Below the pieces are notes generated by a model. The model was given only the letters and a program-made list of their open reading frames with translations, did no database searches and had not been told where the DNA came from. Positions 24,225-35,200 of a DNA stretch of 64,000 nt are shown piece by piece (the first letter of the stretch is position 1; every line of letters begins with the position of its first letter). Position numbers and translations under genes: made by a program. Source of the stretch: Balaenoptera acutorostrata (taxonomy: Eukaryota > Chordata > Mammalia > Artiodactyla > Balaenopteridae); contig NC_080065.1 of the NCBI RefSeq assembly GCF_949987535.1, positions 42,571,239 through 42,635,238 of the forward strand, written 5' to 3'.

Positions 24225-26287
24225 GAGAATGAGGAGGAGCTTCAAGATGGCAGAGGAGTAAGATGTGGAGATCACCTTCCTCCCCACAAATACATCAGAA
24301 ATACATCTACATGTGGAACAACTCCTACAGAACATCTACTGAATGCTGGCAGAAGACCTCAGACCTCCCAAAAGGCAAGAAACTCCCCATGTACCTGGAT
24401 AGGGCAAAAGAAAAAAAAAAAACAGAGACAAAAGAATAAGGACGGGACCTGCACCAGTGGGAGGGAGCTGTGAAGGAGGCAAGGTTTCCACACACTAGGA
24501 AGCCCCTTTGCGGGTGGAGACTGCAGGTGGCAGAGGGGGGAAGCTTCGGAGCCACGGAGGAGAGCACAGCCACAGGGGTGCGGAGGGCAAAGTGGAGAGA
24601 TTCCCGCATGGAGGATCGGTGCCGACCAGCACTCACCAGCCCGAGAGGCGTGTCTGCTCACCTGCCGGGGTGGGCGGGGGCTGGGAGCTGAGGCTCGGGC
24701 TTCGGAGGTCAGATCCCAGGGAGAGGACTGGGGTTGGTGGCATGAACACAGCCTGAAGGGGGCTAGTGCGCCACGGCTAGCCGGGAGGGAGTCCGGGAAA
24801 AGGTCTGGAGCTGCCGAAGAGGCAAGAGACTTTTTCTTGCCTCTTTGTTTCCTGGTGCGCGAGGAGAGGGGACTCAGAGCACAACTTAAAGGAGCTCCAG
24901 AGACGGGCGCGAGCCGCGGCTATCAGCGTGGACCCCAGAGACGGGCAGGAGATGCTAAGGCTGCTGCTGCCGCCACCAAGAAGCCTGTGTGCGAGCACAG
25001 GTCACTCTCCACACCTCCCCTCCTGGGAGCCTGTGCAGCCTGCCACTGCCAGGGTCCCGTGATCCAGGGACAACTTCCCCGGGGGAACGCATGGCACGCC
25101 TCAGGCTGGTGCGACGTCACGCCGGCCTCTGCTGCCGCAGGCTCGCCCCATATCCGTACCGCTCCCTCCCCCCAGCCTGAGTGAGCCAGAGCCGTGGAAT
25201 CAGCTGCTCCTTTAACCCCGTCCTGTCAGAGCAAAGAAGAGACGCCCTCAGGTGACCTACAAGCAGAGGCGGGTCCAAATCCAAAGCTAAACCCCAGGAG
25301 CTGTGCAAACAAAGAAGAGAAAGGGAAATCTCTCCCAGCAGCCTCAGAAGCAGCGGAGTAAAGCTCCACAAACAACTTGATGTGCTTGCATCTGTGGAAT
25401 ACCTGAATAGACAACGAATCATCCCAAAATTGAGGCAGTAGATTTTGGGAGCAACGATATATATATATTTTTTACCTTTTTCTCTTTTTGTGAGTGTGTA
25501 TGTGTATGCTTCTGTGTGTGATTTTGTCTGTATAGCTTTGCTTTTACCATTTGTCCTAGGGTTCTGTCTCTCCTTTTTTTTTTTTTTTTTTTTTTTAGTA
25601 TAGTATATAGCACTTGTTATCATTGGTGGATTTGTTTTTTGGTTTGCTTGCTCTGCTCTTTCTTTCCTTTCCTTTTTTTATTAATTAAAAAAACTTTTTA
25701 ATTTTTAATAATTATTGTTTATTTTTTATTTTAATCAATTTATTTACTTTTCTTTCTTTCTTTCTTTCTCTTTTTCTCCCTTTTATTGTGAGCCATGTGG
25801 ATGATAGGGTCTTGGTGCTCTGGCTGGGCATCAGGTCTGTGTCTCTGAGGTGGGAGAGCCGAGTTCAGGACATTGGTCCACCAGAGACCTCCCAGCTCAA
25901 CGTAATATCAAATGGCGAAAATCACCCAGAGATCTCCATCTCAATGCCAAGACCCAGCTCCCCTCAACCACCAGTAAGCTACAGTGCTGAACACCCTATA
26001 CCAGACAACTAGCAAGACAGGACCACAACCCCACTCATTAGTAGAGAGGCTGCCTAAAATCATAATAAGGTCACAGACACCCTAAAACACACCACCAGAC
26101 ACGGACCTGCCCACTAGAAAGAGAAGATCCAGGCTCATAACCAGAACACGGGTACTAGTCCCCTCCACCAGGAAGCCTACACAACCCACTGAACCAATCT
26201 TAGCCATGGGAGTCAGACACCAAAACAACGGGAACTATGAACCTGCAGTCTGTGAAAGGAGACCCCAAACACAGTAAGATAAGCAAA
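24225..26287 (+). promoter_or_regulatory. L1 copy A 5' UTR with GC-rich promoter region
   Basis: Full-length-type L1 5' UTR of the artiodactyl/cetacean kind, beginning near AAGATGGCAGAGGAGTAAG. From about 24440 to 25330 it is GC- and CpG-rich, in strong contrast with the AT-rich surroundings. Such regions act as the internal RNA polymerase II promoter of L1. Further on are a T-run at 25576-25597, an AT-rich tract (25670-25740) and a TTTC repeat (about 25748-25770). After these comes the spacer leading to the ORF1 start. Open stretches on both strands of the GC-rich part (for example 24837-25184 and 25117-25623 minus) are composition effects. Confidence 0.85.
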
Positions 26288-27179
26288 ATGAGAAGAGAGA
26301 GAAACACAGCAGTTGAAGGAGCAAGGTAAAAACCCACCAGTCCAAACAAATGAAGAGGAAATAGGCAGTATACCTGAAAAAGAATTCAGAGTAATGATAG
26401 TAAAGATGATCCAAAATCTTGGAAGTAGAATGGAGAAAATATAAGAAACGGTTAACAAAGATCTAGGAGAACTAAAGAGCAAACAAACAATGATGAACAA
26501 CACAAAAAAATGAAATTAAAGGTTCCGTAGAAAGAATCAATAGCAAAATAACTGAGGCAGAAGAATGGATAAGTGACTTGGAAGGTAAAATAGTGGAAAT
26601 AACTACTGCAGAGCAGAATAAGGAAAAAGAATGAAAACAATTGAGGACAGTCTCAGAGACCTCTGGGACAACATTAAACGCAGCAACATTCGAATTATAG
26701 GGGTTCCAGAAGAAGAAGAGAAAAAGAAAGGTACTGAGAAAATATTTGAAGAGATTATAGTTGAAAATTTCCCTGATATGGGAAAGGAAATACTTAATCA
26801 AGTCAACGAAACACAAAGAGTCCCATACAGGATAAATCCAAGGAGAAACACACCAAGACACATATTAATCAAAGTATCAAAAATTAAACACAAAGAAAAA
26901 ATATTAAAAGTAGCAAGGGAAAAACAACAAATAACATACAAGGGAATCCCCATAAGGTTAACACCTGATTTTTCAGAAGAAACTCTGTAAACCAGAAGAG
27001 AGTGGCAGGACATATTTAAAGTGATGAAAGGGGAAAACCTAAAACCAAGATTACTGTACCCAACAAGGATCTCATTCAGATTTGACAGAGAAATTAAAAC
27101 CTTTACAGACAAGCAAAAGCTAAGAGAATTCAACATCAACAAACCAGCTTTACAACAAATGCTAAAGGAACTTCTCTAG
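26288..27179 (+). pseudogene. L1 copy A ORF1 (ORF1p) remnant
   Basis: ORF1p is the L1 RNA-binding chaperone that coats L1 RNA. Normal domain order is coiled coil, RRM, C-terminal domain. The presumed ATG is 26288-26290 and the normal stop is 27177-27179, so the length (about 297 codons) is family-typical. A small deletion soon after the start shifts the frame to an early TAA. The longest surviving piece is 26631-26990. It holds the RRM with NIRIIGVPEEEE, EKIFEEIIVENFPDMGKEI and REKQQITYKGIPIRLT. A TAA at 26988-26990 replaces a sense codon. It is not expressible as a whole protein. Confidence 0.85.
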
Positions 27180-27237
27180 GCAGGAAACACAAGAGAAGGA
27201 AAAGACCTACAATAACAAACCCAAAACAATTAAGAAA

Positions 27238-28506
27238 ATGCTAATAGGAACATACATATCGATAATTACCTTAAATGTAAATGGGTTAAATGCTCCAACC
27301 AAAAGACAGAGACTGGCTAAATGGATAAAATAACAATACCCGTATATATGCTGTCTACAAGAGACACTTCAGACCTAGGGACACATACAGACTGAAAGTG
27401 AAGGAATGGAAAAACATATTTCATGCAAATGGAAATCAAAAGAAAGCTGGAGTAGCAATTCTCATATCAGACAAAATAGACTTTAAAACAAAGACTATTA
27501 CAAGAGACAAAGAAGGACACTACATAATGATCAAGGGATCAATCCAAGAAGAAGATGTAACCATTGTAAATATTTAGGTACCCAACATAGGAGCACCTCA
27601 ATACATAAGGCAAATACTAACAGCCATAAAAGGGGAAATCGACAGTAACACAATCATAGTAGGGGACATTAATACCCCACTTTCACCAATGGACAGATCA
27701 TCCAAAATGAAAATAAATAAGGAAACACAAGCTTTAAATGATACATTAAAAAACCTGGCCTTAATTGATATTTATAGGGCATTCCAACCAAAAACAACAG
27801 AATACACTTTCTTCTCAAGTGCTCATGGAACATTCTCCAGGATAGATCATATCTTGGGTCACAAATCAAGCCTCGGTAAATTTAAGAAAACTGAAATCAT
27901 ATCAAGTATCTTTTCTGATCAAAATGCTATGAGACTAGATATCAATTACAGGAAAAAAATCTGTAAAAATTACAAACACATGGAGGCTAAACAATACACT
28001 ACTTAATAACCAAGACATCACTGAAGAAATCAAAGAGGAAATCAAAAACTACCTAGAAACAAATGACGATGAAAACATGACCCCAAACCTATGGGATGCA
28101 GCAAAAGCAGTTCTAAGAAGGAAGTTTAGAGCAATACAATCCTACCTCAAGAAACAAGAAACGTCTCAAATAAACAACCTAAACTTACACCTAAAGCAAT
28201 TAGAGAAAGAAGAACAAAAAAACCCCAAAGTTAGCAGAAGGAAAGAAATCATAAAGATCAGATCAGAAATAAATGAAAAAGAAATGAAGGAAACGATAGC
28301 AATGGTCAATACAACTAAAAGCTGGTTCTTTGAGAAGATAAACAAAACTGATAAACCATTAGCCAGACTTATCAAGAAAAAAAGGGAGAAGACTCAAATC
28401 AATAGAATTAGAAATGAAAAAGGAGAAGTAACAACTGACACTGCAGAAATACAAAGGATCATGAGAGATTGCTAGAAGCAACTATATGCCAATAAAATGG
28501 ACAACT
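27238..28506 (+). pseudogene. L1 copy A ORF2 N-terminal remnant (endonuclease and linker)
   Basis: ORF2p normally has an N-terminal APE-type endonuclease, reverse transcriptase and Cys-rich end. Only about 420 codons are present. The start is at 27238 with the LNVNGLNAP signature. A TAA at codon 32 (27331-27333) and frameshifts break it. One of these is a loss near GAGACACTTCAG at about 27360. The piece at 27689-28006 carries SRIDHILGHKSSL and SDQNAMRL. In the second motif Gln replaces the His expected as a catalytic residue, so the nuclease would be inactive even if the frame were open. The linker piece is 28077-28475, ending in a TAG. No reverse-transcriptase domain is present. Confidence 0.85.
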
Positions 28507-29338
28507 TTGGACTTTGGAGAGCACTGGAATCACAACTGACTGCTGAACAATCATCAACAGGAAGACACTGAAACTCACCAAAAAAGAAGCCCCACATCCA
28601 AAGACAAAGGAGAAGCCACAATGAGACAGCAGGAGAGGCACAATCACAATAAAATCAAACCCCATAACCGCTGGGTGGGTGACTCACAAACTGGAGAACG
28701 ATTATACCACAGAAATCCACCCACTGGAGTGGAGATTCTGAGCCCCATGTTAGGCTACCCAAACTGGCTGTCTGGCAACGGGAGGATGAATTCCCAGAGA
28801 ATCAGACTTTGAAGGCTAGCGGGGGATTTGATTGAAGGACTTCCACAAGACTGGGGGAAACAAAGACTCCACTCTTGGAGGGCACACACAAAGTAGTGTG
28901 CGCATGAGGACCCAGGGGGTAGGAGCTGAACTCCAGAGGAGACTGAACCAGACTTATCTGCTAGTGTTGGAGGGTCTCCTGCAGAGGCAGGGGGTGGTTG
29001 TGGCTCACTGAGGGGACAAGGACACTGGCAGCAGAAGTTCTGAGAAGTACTCCTTGGCATGAGCCCTCCCAGGGTCTGCCATTAGCTGCACCAAAGAGCC
29101 TGTAGGCACCAGTGCTGGGTTGCCTCAGACCAAACAACCAACAGGGAGGGAACTCAGCCCCACCCATCAGCAGACAAGTGGATTAAAGTTTTACTGAGCT
29201 CTGCCCACAAGAGCAACACCCAGTTCTACCCACCACTAGGCCCTCCCATCAGGAAGCTTGCACAAGCATCTTAGATAGATTTATCCACCAGAGAGCAGAC
29301 AGCAGAAGCAAGAAAAACTACAAAACCACATTCACAGA
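28507..29338 (+). promoter_or_regulatory. L1 copy B 5' UTR (second type)
   Basis: Begins around GGAGAGCACTGGAATCACAAC. It contains CACTCTTGGAGGGCACACAC, GTGTTGGAGGGTCTCCTGC and CATCAGCAGACAAGTGG before the ORF1 start. I recognise it as the 5' UTR of another artiodactyl/cetacean L1 group. It is moderately GC-rich. Where the original 5' end lay cannot be told, because no promoter start is preserved. Confidence 0.75.
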
Positions 29339-30256
29339 ATGATAGACAAAATGAAAAGGCAGAGGACTATGTACCAGATGAAGGAACAAGATAAAACCCC
29401 AGAAAAACAACTAAATGAAGTGGAGATAGGCAACCTTCCAGAAAAAGAATTCAGAATAATGATAGTGAAGATGATCCAGGACCTCAGAAAAAGAACGGAG
29501 GCAAAGATCGAGAAGACGCAAGAAATGTTTAACAAAGACCTAGAAGAATTAAAGAACAAACAAGCAGAGATGAACTATACAATAACTGAAATGAAAAATA
29601 TATTAGAAGGAATCAATAGCAGAATAACTGAGGCAGAAAAACGGAGAAGTGACCTGGAATACAGAATGGTGGAATTCACTGCCGTGGAACAGAATAAAGA
29701 AAAAAGAATGAAAAGAAATGAAGACAGCCTAAGAGACATCTGGGAGAACATTAAGCACACCAACATTCACATTATAGGGGTCCCAGAAGGAAAAAAGGGA
29801 GAGAAAGGACCTGAGAAAATATTTGAAGAGATTATAGTCAAAAACTTCCCTAACATGGGAAAGGAAATAGCCACCCAAGGCCAGGAAGCAAGGAGAGCTC
29901 CAGGCAGGATAAACCCAAGGAGAAACATACTGAGACACACAGTACTCAAACTGACAAAAATTAAAGACAAAGAAAAATTATTAAAAGCAACAAGGGAAAA
30001 ATGACAAATAACATACAATGGAATTCCCATAAGGTTAACAGCTGAACTCTCAGCAGAAACTCTACAATCCAGAAGGGAGTGGCACAATATACTTAAAGTG
30101 ATGAAAAGGAAGAACCTATAACAAAGATTACTCTACCTGGCAAGGATCTCATTCAGATTCGACAGAGAAATCAAAAGCTTTACAGACAAGCAAAAGCTAA
30201 GAGAATTCAGCACCACCAAACCAGCTCTACAACAAATACTAAAGGAACTTCTCTAA
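29339..30256 (+). pseudogene. L1 copy B ORF1 (ORF1p), two stop codons
   Basis: Nearly intact ORF1p of about 305 codons in one frame. An open part of 221 codons (29339-30004) starts MIDKMKRQRTMYQMKEQDK. Residues about 45-115 form a coiled coil (MIQDLRKRTEAKIEKTQEMF, then LKNKQAEMNYTITEMKN). Then comes the RRM, starting NIHIIGVPEGKKGEKG and reaching HTVLKLTKIKDKEKLLKATRE. A TGA (30002-30004) sits where CGA is expected, consistent with CpG decay, and a TAA (30119-30121) follows. The frame then stays open to the normal stop at 30254-30256. So only two substitutions inactivate it. Confidence 0.88.
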
Positions 30257-30314
30257 GTGGGAAACACAAGAGAAGAAAAGGACCTACAAAAATAAACCCA
30301 AAACAATTAAGAAA

Positions 30315-33300
30315 ATGGTAATAGGAACATACATAACAATAATTACCTCAAATGTGAATGGATTAAATGCTCCAGCCAAAAGACACAGGCTCACTGAATG
30401 GATACAAAAAACAAGACCCATATATATGCTGTCTCCAAGAGACCCACTTCAGACCTAGGGACACATACAGACTGAAAGTGAAGGGACAGAAAAGGATATT
30501 CCCTGCAAATGGAAATCAAAAGAAAGCTGGATTAACAATACTCATATCAGATAAAATAGACTTTAAAATAAAGAATGTTACATGAGACAAGGAAGGACAC
30601 TACAAAATGTTCAAGGGACCAAACCAAGAAAAAGATATAACAATTATAAATATATATGCACACAATATAGGAACACCTCAATACATAAGGCAAAAACTAA
30701 CAGCTATAAAAGAGGAAATCGACAGTAACACAATAATAGTGGGGGACTTTAACACCTCACTAACACCAATGGACAGAAAATGAATAAGGAAACACAAGCT
30801 TTAAATGACACAATAGACCAGATAGATTTAACTGATATTTATATGACATTGCATACGAAAACAGCAGATTACACTCTCTTCTCAAGTGCACATGGAATAT
30901 TCTCCAGGATAGATCACATCTTGGGTCACAAATCAAGCCTTGGTAAATTTAAGAAAATTGAAATCATATCAAGCATCTTTTCTGACCATAATGCTATGAG
31001 ATTAGAAATGAATTACAGGGGAAAAAAAACATAAAAAAACACAAACACATGGAGGCTAAACAATACATTACTATATAACCAAGAGATCACTGAAGAAATC
31101 AAAGAGGAAATCAAAAAATACCTGGAGATAAATGACAACAAAAACACGACGATCCAAAACCTATGGGATGCAGCAAAAGCTGCTCTAAGAGGGAAGTTTA
31201 TAGCAATACAATCCTACCTCAAGAAACAAGAAAAATCTCAAATAAACAATCTAACCTTACACCTAAAGCAATTAGAGAAAGAAGAACAAAAAAACCCAAA
31301 GCTAGTAGAAGGAAAAAAATCATAAAGACCAGAGCAGAAATAAATGAAATAGAAACAAAGAAAACAATAGCAAAGATCAATAAAACTAAAAGCTGGTTCT
31401 TTGAGAAGATAAACAAAATTGATAAACCTTTAACCAGACTCAACAAGAAAAAGATGGAGAGGACTGAAATCAATAGAAATGAACAAGGAGAAGTTACAAC
31501 AGACACTGCAGAAATACCAAGTATCATAACAGACTACTACAAGCAACTCTATGCCAATAAAATGGACAACCTGGAAGAAATGGACAAATTCCTAGAAAGG
31601 TATAACCTTCCAAAACTGAACCAGGAAGAAATAGAAAATATGAACAGACCAATCACAAGTAATGAAATTGAAACTGTGATTAAAAATATTCCAACAAACA
31701 AAAGTCCAGGACCGGATGGCTTCACAGGTGAATTCTATGAAACATTTAGAGAAGAGTAACACCTGTCCTTCTCAAACTCTTCCAAGTAATGGCAGAGGAA
31801 GGAACACTCCCAAACTCATTCTACGAGGCCACCATCACCCTGAGACCAAAACCAGACAATGCCACTACAAAAAAAGAAAATTACAGACCAATATCACTGA
31901 TGAATGTAGATGCAAAAGTCCTCAACAAAATACTAGCAAACAGAATCGAACAACACATTAAAAAGATCATACACCAAAAAAAAAAAAAAAAAAAGATCAT
32001 ACACCATGTTCAAGTGGGATTTATTCCAGGGATGCAAAAATTCTTCATTATATGCAAATCAATCAATGTGATACACCATATTAACAAACTGAAGAATAAA
32101 AACTGTATGATCATCTCAATAGATGTGGATAAAGCTTTTGACAAAATTCAACACCCATTTATGATAAAAACTCTTCAGAAAGTGGGCATAGAGGAAACCT
32201 ACCTCAACATCATAAAGGCCATATATGACAAACCCACAGCAAACATCATTCCCAATGGTGAAAAACTGAAAGCATTTCCTCTAAGGTCAGGAATAAGACA
32301 AGGATGTCCATTCTTGCCACTATTATTCAACATAGTTTAGGAAGTCCTAGCTACAGCAATCAGAGAAGAAAAAGAAATAAAAGTAACCCAAATTGGAAAA
32401 GAAGAAGTAAAGCTGTCACTGTTTGCAGATGATATGATACTATACATAGATAATCCTAAAGATGCCACCAGGAAACTACTAGAGCTAAACAATGAACTTG
32501 GTAAAGTTGCAAGATACAAAATTAATGCACAGAAGTCTCTTGCATTCCTATACACTAACAACGAAAGATCAGAAAGAGAAATTAAGGAAATTTTCTCATT
32601 CACCATTGCAACAAAAAAGAATAAAATACCTAGGAATAAACCTACCTAACGAAGTAAAAGATCTGTACTCAGAAAACTATAAGACCCTGATGAAAGAAAT
32701 CAAAGATGACACAAACAGATGGAGAGATATACCATGTACTTGGATTGAAAGAATCAATATTGTGAAAATGACTAAACTACCCAAAGCAATCTACAGACCC
32801 AATGCAATTCCCATCAAATTACCAATAACATTTTTTACAGAACTAGAACAAAAAAATCTTAAAATTTGTATGGAGACACAAAAGTCTCTGAATAGCCAAA
32901 GCAATCTTGAGGGAAAAAAACGGAGCTGAAGAAAGCAGATTCCCTGTCTTCAGACTAGACTACAAATCAACACAATATGGTACTGGCACAAAAACAGAAA
33001 TATAGGTCAATGGAACAGGTTAGAAAGCCCAGAGATAAACCCACACACCTATGGTCAACTAATCTATGACAAAGGAGGCAAAGATATACAATGGAGAAAA
33101 GACAGTCTCTTCAATAAGTGGTGCTGGGAAAACTGGACAGCTACATGTAAAAGAATGAAATTAGAACACTCCCTAACACCATACACAAAAATAAACTCAA
33201 AATAGATTAAAGACCTAAATGTAAGACCGGACTGTATAAAACTCTTAGAGGAAAACATAGGAAGAACACTCTTTGACATAAATCACAGCAAGATCTTTTT

Positions 33301-34100
33301 TAACCCACCTCCTAGAATAATGGAAATAAAAAGAAAAATGAACAAATGGGACCTAATGAAACTTAAAAGCTTTTGCACAGCAAAGGAAACTGTAAACAAG
33401 ATGAAAAGACAACCCTCAGAATGGGAGAAAATATTTGCAAATGAATCAACAGACAAAGGGTTAATCTCCAAAACATTTAAAAAGCTCATGCAGCTCAATA
33501 TTGAAAAAACAAAAACCCAATCAAAAAATGGACAGAAGACCTAAATAGACATTTCTCCAAAGAAGACATACAGATGGCCAAGAGGCACATGAAAAGCTGT
33601 TCAACATCACTAATTATTAGAGAAATGCAAATCAAAAGTGCAATGAGGTATCACCTCACACCAGTTAGAATGGGCAACATCAGAAAATCTACAAACAACA
33701 AATCCTGGAGAGTGTGTGGAGAAAAGGGAACCCTCTTGCACTGTTGGTGGGAATGTAAATTGATACAGCCACTATGGAGAACAGTATGGAGGTTCCTTAA
33801 AAAACTAAAAATAAAATTACCATATGACCCAGCAATCCCACTACTGGGCATATACCCAGAGAAAACCATAATTCAAAAACTCACATGCACCCCAATGTTC
33901 ATTGCAGCACTGCAATAGCCAGCAGTACAATAGCCAGGTCATGGAAGCAACCTAAATGCTCATCAACAGAGGAATGGATAAAGATATGGTGGTACATATA
34001 TACAATGGAATATTACTGAGCCATAAAAAGGAACGAAATTGGGCCATTTGTAGAGACGTGGATGGATACACAGACTGTCATACAGATTGAAGTAAGTCAG
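30315..34100 (+). pseudogene. L1 copy B ORF2 (endonuclease, reverse transcriptase, Cys-rich end), broken
   Basis: Full-length ORF2 region, with the end position approximate. The endonuclease carries QETHF in the piece 30367-30585 and FSRIDHILGHKSSLG plus SDHNAMRL (His retained) in 30780-31034. The linker has [12 protein letters not shown] (31700-31740). The reverse transcriptase piece 31789-32340 includes [23 protein letters not shown] and [15 protein letters not shown], then a TAG (32338-32340). In the same frame the catalytic FADD box follows at about 32422-32433. The C-terminal CCHC-like motif [15 protein letters not shown] is in 33574-33918. Frameshifts lie near 30405 (extra A), 32610 and 32855 (A-runs) and elsewhere. 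A 30-bp in-frame insertion adds a Lys-rich stretch (see 31960-32005). Confidence 0.88.
31960..32005 (+). repeat. A-tract insertion with 16-bp target duplication inside ORF2 of copy B
   Basis: AAAAAGATCATACACC occurs at 31960-31975 and 31990-32005, with 14 extra A between (31976-31989). The base pair before the first copy is TT, so the site reads TT|AAAA, the L1 endonuclease preference. The net insertion is 30 bp and keeps the frame ([10 protein letters not shown] added). Confidence 0.75.
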
Positions 34101-34355
34101 AAAGAGAAAAACAAGTGTTGTATATTAACACATATATGTGGAATCTAGAAAAATGGTACAGATGAACCGGTTTGCAGGGCAGAAATAGAGACACAGATGT
34201 AGAGAACAAACATATGGACACCAAGGGGGGAAATTGGGGTGGTGGTGGTGGTGTGAATTAGGAGATTAGGATTGACATATATACACTAATATGTATAAAA
34301 TTGATAACTAATAAGAACCTGCTGTATTAAAAACATAAAATTAAATTAAAAAAAT
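34101..34355 (+). other. L1 copy B 3' UTR and A-rich tail
   Basis: Holds CAGATGTAGAGAACAAACAT, a GGT/GTG repeat (34229-34253), ATACACTAATATGTATAAAA and an A-rich tail with AAATTAAA repeats. The same 3' end occurs as a separate insertion at 42447-42607. Confidence 0.8.
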
Positions 34356-34369
34356 AAAATTCACAGTTC
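34356..34369. repeat. Right target-site duplication of the L1 composite
   Basis: AAAATTCACAGTTC, partner of 24211-24224 (12 of 14 identical). Confidence 0.7.
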
Positions 34370-35200
34370 ATTAGCATTTAATTCAATTTAACTGCTACTC
34401 ACAATAGATATAAAATATTCTCTTGCGCCACTTCCCACAATTTTCCTGCATCTATTATCATAGATTATTTTGTTGATTCCAGAAGTTCATATAAGTGGAA
34501 TCATACAGAATGTATTCTTTCGGGGCCAGCTTCTTTCACTCAGCATAATGTATGTAGATTCATTCATGTTGATCTATGTATCAGTAAGTCATTTTGTTTC
34601 ACTTCTGAGTTGTGTTCCATTGTATGATATACTACAACTTGTTCATCCTTCTACCTCTTGATGGGCATGTAGAATTTTGTAGTTTTTTACTATTATGGCT
34701 GAATCTTCTAGGAGCATTCTTGTACAAGTCGTTATTATAGACGTATGTTTTCATTTCTCTTAGATTAATACCTAGGAGTGAAATTGCTCATAATGTGGAT
34801 AAGAAATTGCCATTCCAAGTATTTAAAATATTGTACCATTTTATACTCCCACTGACTGTGTATGAAAGTTCCAGTTGTTCTATACCATCACCATTTAATG
34901 TCAGGGTTTTTTTGGGGGGAGGGAGCATTTCAGGCATTTTACGGGTGTTGAATGCTCTTACAGTGTGGTTTAAATTTGCATTGCCCTTATGTCAAGAATT
35001 TTGTCCACCTTTCCGAGTGCTTATTGCCATTCATTTATCTTCTTTTGCGAAGTTTCTTTTCAAGTTATCTCCCAGTTTTTTAATGGTTGTTTACATTTTC
35101 ATTGTTGATTTGTAGAAGTTCTTTATATATTCTGAATACAAGTTATTTGTCAGATAAATATTTGCAAATATTCTTTCCCAGAGAGTGTTTTTTTAAGTGG
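34370..35200 (-). mobile_element. Old L1 (L1M-type), antisense, right side of the composite
   Basis: Antisense L1 ORF2 end: CTTCTTTCACTCAGCATAATG (34530-34550), GTTCCATTGTATGATATAC, ATTCTTGTACAAGTCG, TACCTAGGAGTGAAATTGC, CCATTTTATACTCCCACTGAC, TTCTTTATATATTCTGAATAC. It continues the element cut at 24210 and is the landing site of the younger L1 pair. Strongly mutated, no frame. Confidence 0.75.

Larger units (their letters stand above)
24225..28506 (+). mobile_element. L1 copy A: complete 5' end, lost after the first third of ORF2
   Basis: Autonomous non-LTR retrotransposon, now dead. Order: GC-rich 5' UTR, ORF1 remnant 26288-27179, spacer of about 58 bp, ORF2 remnant from 27238. Homology to L1 stops in ORF2 at the codons for Asn-Lys-Met-Asp-Asn (about 28492-28506). 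There the 5' UTR of copy B begins. The same ORF2 point in copy B is at about 31556-31570. The 5' end is bordered by the repeat at 24211-24224. The missing 3' part is discussed under findings. Confidence 0.85.
28507..34355 (+). mobile_element. L1 copy B: nearly full-length, different 5' UTR subfamily
   Basis: A second L1 in the same orientation, starting abruptly at the ORF2 break of copy A. Order: 5' UTR 28507-29338, ORF1 29339-30256, ORF2 from 30315, 3' UTR, A-rich tail (34330-34355). Its 5' UTR is unlike that of copy A and lacks the CpG-rich block, so the two copies belong to different promoter types. It is probably 5'-truncated within its UTR. The right border AAAATTCACAGTTC (34356-34369) matches the left border of copy A, not a duplication at the A/B junction. 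Confidence 0.85.

Noticed and set aside
24440..25330. CpG island as promoter of a host gene
   Set aside because: The sequence is the L1 5' UTR, continuous with ORF1 and ORF2 of the same element, and no host exon follows.
25117..25623. 168-codon open stretch on the minus strand
   Set aside because: It is antisense to the L1 copy A 5' UTR. Its N-terminal Lys-rich run comes from the poly(T) tract at 25576-25597.
34229..34253. GGT repeat as a separate microsatellite locus or G-quadruplex
   Set aside because: It is a normal part of this L1 3' UTR and recurs in the related tail at 42493-42509.
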